Origin: CAZJBP01 sp964544115
GTDB taxonomy: Bacteria > Verrucomicrobiota > Kiritimatiellia > UBA8416 > JADHWI01
Assembly: GCA_964544115.1 (NCBI GenBank)
Contig: CAZJBP010000199.1
Location: 1-6,342, forward strand
DNA: 6,342 nucleotides
Direction of reading: 5' to 3'
Part shown: in pieces, positions 5,524-6,342 of the stretch
Numbering within the stretch: position 1 is the stretch's first letter
Layout: each line of letters opens with the position of its first letter
Notes under the pieces: generated by a model
What the model was told of the DNA's origin: nothing
What the model saw: the letters and a program-made list of their open reading frames with translations, nothing else
The model's database searches: none
Made by a program: the position numbers and the translations under genes

Positions 5524-5974
5524 TCACGTGGAATCCGAGCCACCCCATGGCCGGTCGAAGTGATACTTCTGCCCCCAAGGGACGAACGGGGATGACGACC
5601 CCGAGTCGACCGCGTCGTCATACGTTGCGATCAGTCCCGCGCCCCACCAGTAGTACCCGACGCTCTCCGCCCAACCCAGAGTACGTGTGTAGTGTACATC
5701 TGTCCCCCACAGCCCCAAGTGATCAGTACGGTGAATGGGGGAGTTCTCGGCAAACTGATATGGCCAGCTTGCCGTCGCCCGTGTACGAGTAGGCCGTGGC
5801 CTTGCCGTCGGCGTAGACCTTGTTGGTCAGCAGACCGGTCGCCTCGTCGTACTGCCAGGTGGTCTTGTCGAAAGCGGAAAGCAGGGGGCCGAAGTCCGCG
5901 AACTCATCGATCGTCCCGGTTCCACGGTACGTGTACATGGCGGTCATGCGGCCCTGGTCGTTCGCGGAGGTAGA
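5524..5974 (-). pseudogene. Decayed RHS/YD-repeat protein gene (internal deletion and frameshift)
   Basis: Reading leftward, one frame (5974 to about 5762) encodes an RHS/YD-repeat segment: NDQGRMTAMYTYRG, then TTWQYDEATGLLTNKVYADG and AYSYTGDGKLA. It is bounded upstream by an in-frame TAG (5977-5975). A second frame takes over at about 5766 with WPYQFAENSPIHRTDHLGL, the conserved C-terminal end of the RHS core. A start of a tip domain follows (VHYTRTLGWAESVGYYWWG, then HFDRPWGGSDST) and ends at TGA 5526-5524. In intact RHS proteins a long stretch of core lies between these two blocks, so the gene has lost its centre as well as its N-terminal thousand or so residues, and the junction is out of frame. 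After the TGA the frame continues Asp-Ser-Arg, which may be a lost continuation of the tip domain. No start codon with a ribosome-binding site is seen, so it is unlikely to be expressed. Confidence 0.8.
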
Positions 5975-5983
5975 CTATTAACC
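5973..5983 (+). repeat. Right copy of an 11-bp direct repeat (GACTATTAACC)
   Basis: This copy is identical to 5505-5515 and abuts the upstream limit of recognisable RHS coding sequence (5974). CTATTGA recurs 15 bp further on (5991-5997), so the right edge may belong to a longer AT-rich repeat. The segment between the copies has no visible terminal inverted repeats and no transposase. Confidence 0.75.
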
Positions 5984-6086
5984 TGTGTCCCTATTGAGCC
6001 TTGCCGAACCGCCGGGCGGCGGCACGCACCATGCGCCGCAGGGCGTGGTATGGCATGCGCTTGACCCGATCCGCGGCACATCCCCC
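5984..6086. other. Non-coding GC-rich spacer with small palindromes
   Basis: No supportable gene is seen. CCGCCG-GG-CGGCGG around 6009-6022 can form a tight hairpin, and ATGCGC occurs twice (6031-6036 and 6055-6060). Open frames through this DNA lack ribosome-binding sites and homology. Confidence 0.35.
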
Positions 6087-6290
6087 GGGCCAGGGCAAAC
6101 GCATCTAAACCGTCTTTCCCGTTCGATTCGGATCCTTTCTCGGGGTCGGCGTCGGTATCGGTATCGGAGTCGGCGAAATCCCGCAGGGCCGTTACCCGAA
6201 AATGAGCCAGACTCCAAGCTCGACACCGATTCCGATACCGACCCCGACCCCGAAACGACAGAAGAGGATTAGATGCGTCTGCCCTGTCCC
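6087..6290. repeat. Fold-back repeat element with hexamer tracts in its arms
   Basis: The outer arms pair over 22 bases with two mismatches. CAGGGCAAACGCATCTAA (6091-6108) faces TTAGATGCGTCTGCCCTG (6269-6286), extended by GGG (6087-6089) with CCC (6288-6290). Inside, the left arm carries a run of six-base units, CGGGGT CGGCGT CGGTAT then CGGTAT CGGAGT CGG (6141-6173). The right arm carries the complementary type, CCGATT CCGATA CCGACC then CCGACC CCG (6226-6252). About 50 bp of unrelated DNA (6174-6220) form the loop. Read in frame the tracts encode Asp-Thr/Asp-Ser runs on either strand, but no gene start supports translation. The structure resembles a non-autonomous, MITE-like or fold-back element; no transposase is near. 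Confidence 0.65.
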
Positions 6291-6342
6291 AGCAACTCCA
6301 CATTATCAATTCTTCGCACTGAAGCTGCTTCCTCCATCCTCT
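6291..6342. other. Window end, nothing recognised
   Basis: The last 52 bases are more AT-rich than the preceding DNA and carry no recognisable gene or repeat. Confidence 0.3.

Noticed and set aside
4455..5621. A 388-codon open frame antisense to the dioxygenase gene
   Set aside because: It mirrors the codon structure of the PhyH gene, whose HxD...H motif, length and start are convincing. The antisense product has no recognisable domain.
5505..5983. Intact insertion sequence bounded by 11-bp target duplications
   Set aside because: There is no transposase and no terminal inverted repeat just inside the direct repeats. The segment is filled by RHS remnant, so only a scar or cassette is supported.
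6141..6252. CRISPR array or a real Asp-Thr repeat protein
   Set aside because: The units are contiguous six-base repeats in inverted orientation, not 25-40-bp repeats with unique spacers. No start codon with a ribosome-binding site supports a coding role.

Overview
This is a GC-rich bacterial window. It suggests a Planctomycetota-like genome or a related lineage such as Lentisphaerota, Hydrogenedentota or another large-genome candidate phylum. The reasons are a phytanoyl-CoA dioxygenase-family gene beside divergent GH29-like and GH20-like proteins, the style of the YD-repeat/RHS fragment, and a hexameric CCGATA/CGGTAT tract that would encode Asp-Thr/Asp-Ser repeats. No ribosomal or other phylogenetic marker is present, so the lineage is inference.

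Layout. Positions 1-191 (+) hold the C-terminal end of a probable glycosyltransferase. Convergent to it is a leftward pair: a 58-residue cysteine-rich protein (641-817) and, 19 bp downstream, a 132-residue minimal zinc protease of the HExxH type (223-621). A candidate promoter (875-904) and a terminator-like hairpin (906-929) separate this pair from a second leftward cluster of three genes. That cluster, in transcription order, is a GH29-like alpha-L-fucosidase homologue (4291-3083), a 92-residue exported protein of unknown function (3019-2741) and a 584-residue lipoprotein with a (beta/alpha)-barrel glycosidase-like fold and an internal carbohydrate-binding-like domain (2689-935). Rightward from the same intergenic region runs an intact PhyH-family Fe(II)/2-oxoglutarate dioxygenase (4494-5426).

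The 202-bp divergent region (4292-4493) is the most structured regulatory DNA in the window. Two candidate sigma70 promoters share overlapping -35 hexamers in the palindrome GTTGACAAC. An imperfect palindrome overlaps the rightward -10, and its right arm recurs as one side of a second, mutually exclusive hairpin in the presumed leader of the dioxygenase gene. This suggests that the dioxygenase and the glycosidase cluster are co-regulated.

From about 5505 to the end the DNA is accessory and decayed. A 457-bp segment bounded by an 11-bp direct repeat (GACTATTAACC) contains a broken RHS/YD-repeat gene: an upstream YD repeat joined out of frame to the RHS-core C-terminal signature and the start of a tip domain. 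It is followed by a fold-back repeat element of about 204 bp (6087-6290) whose arms carry the hexamer tracts. No transposase, RNA gene or CRISPR array was found. The glycosidase/dioxygenase cluster looks like a small polysaccharide- or sugar-modification locus, but its substrate cannot be read from the sequence.
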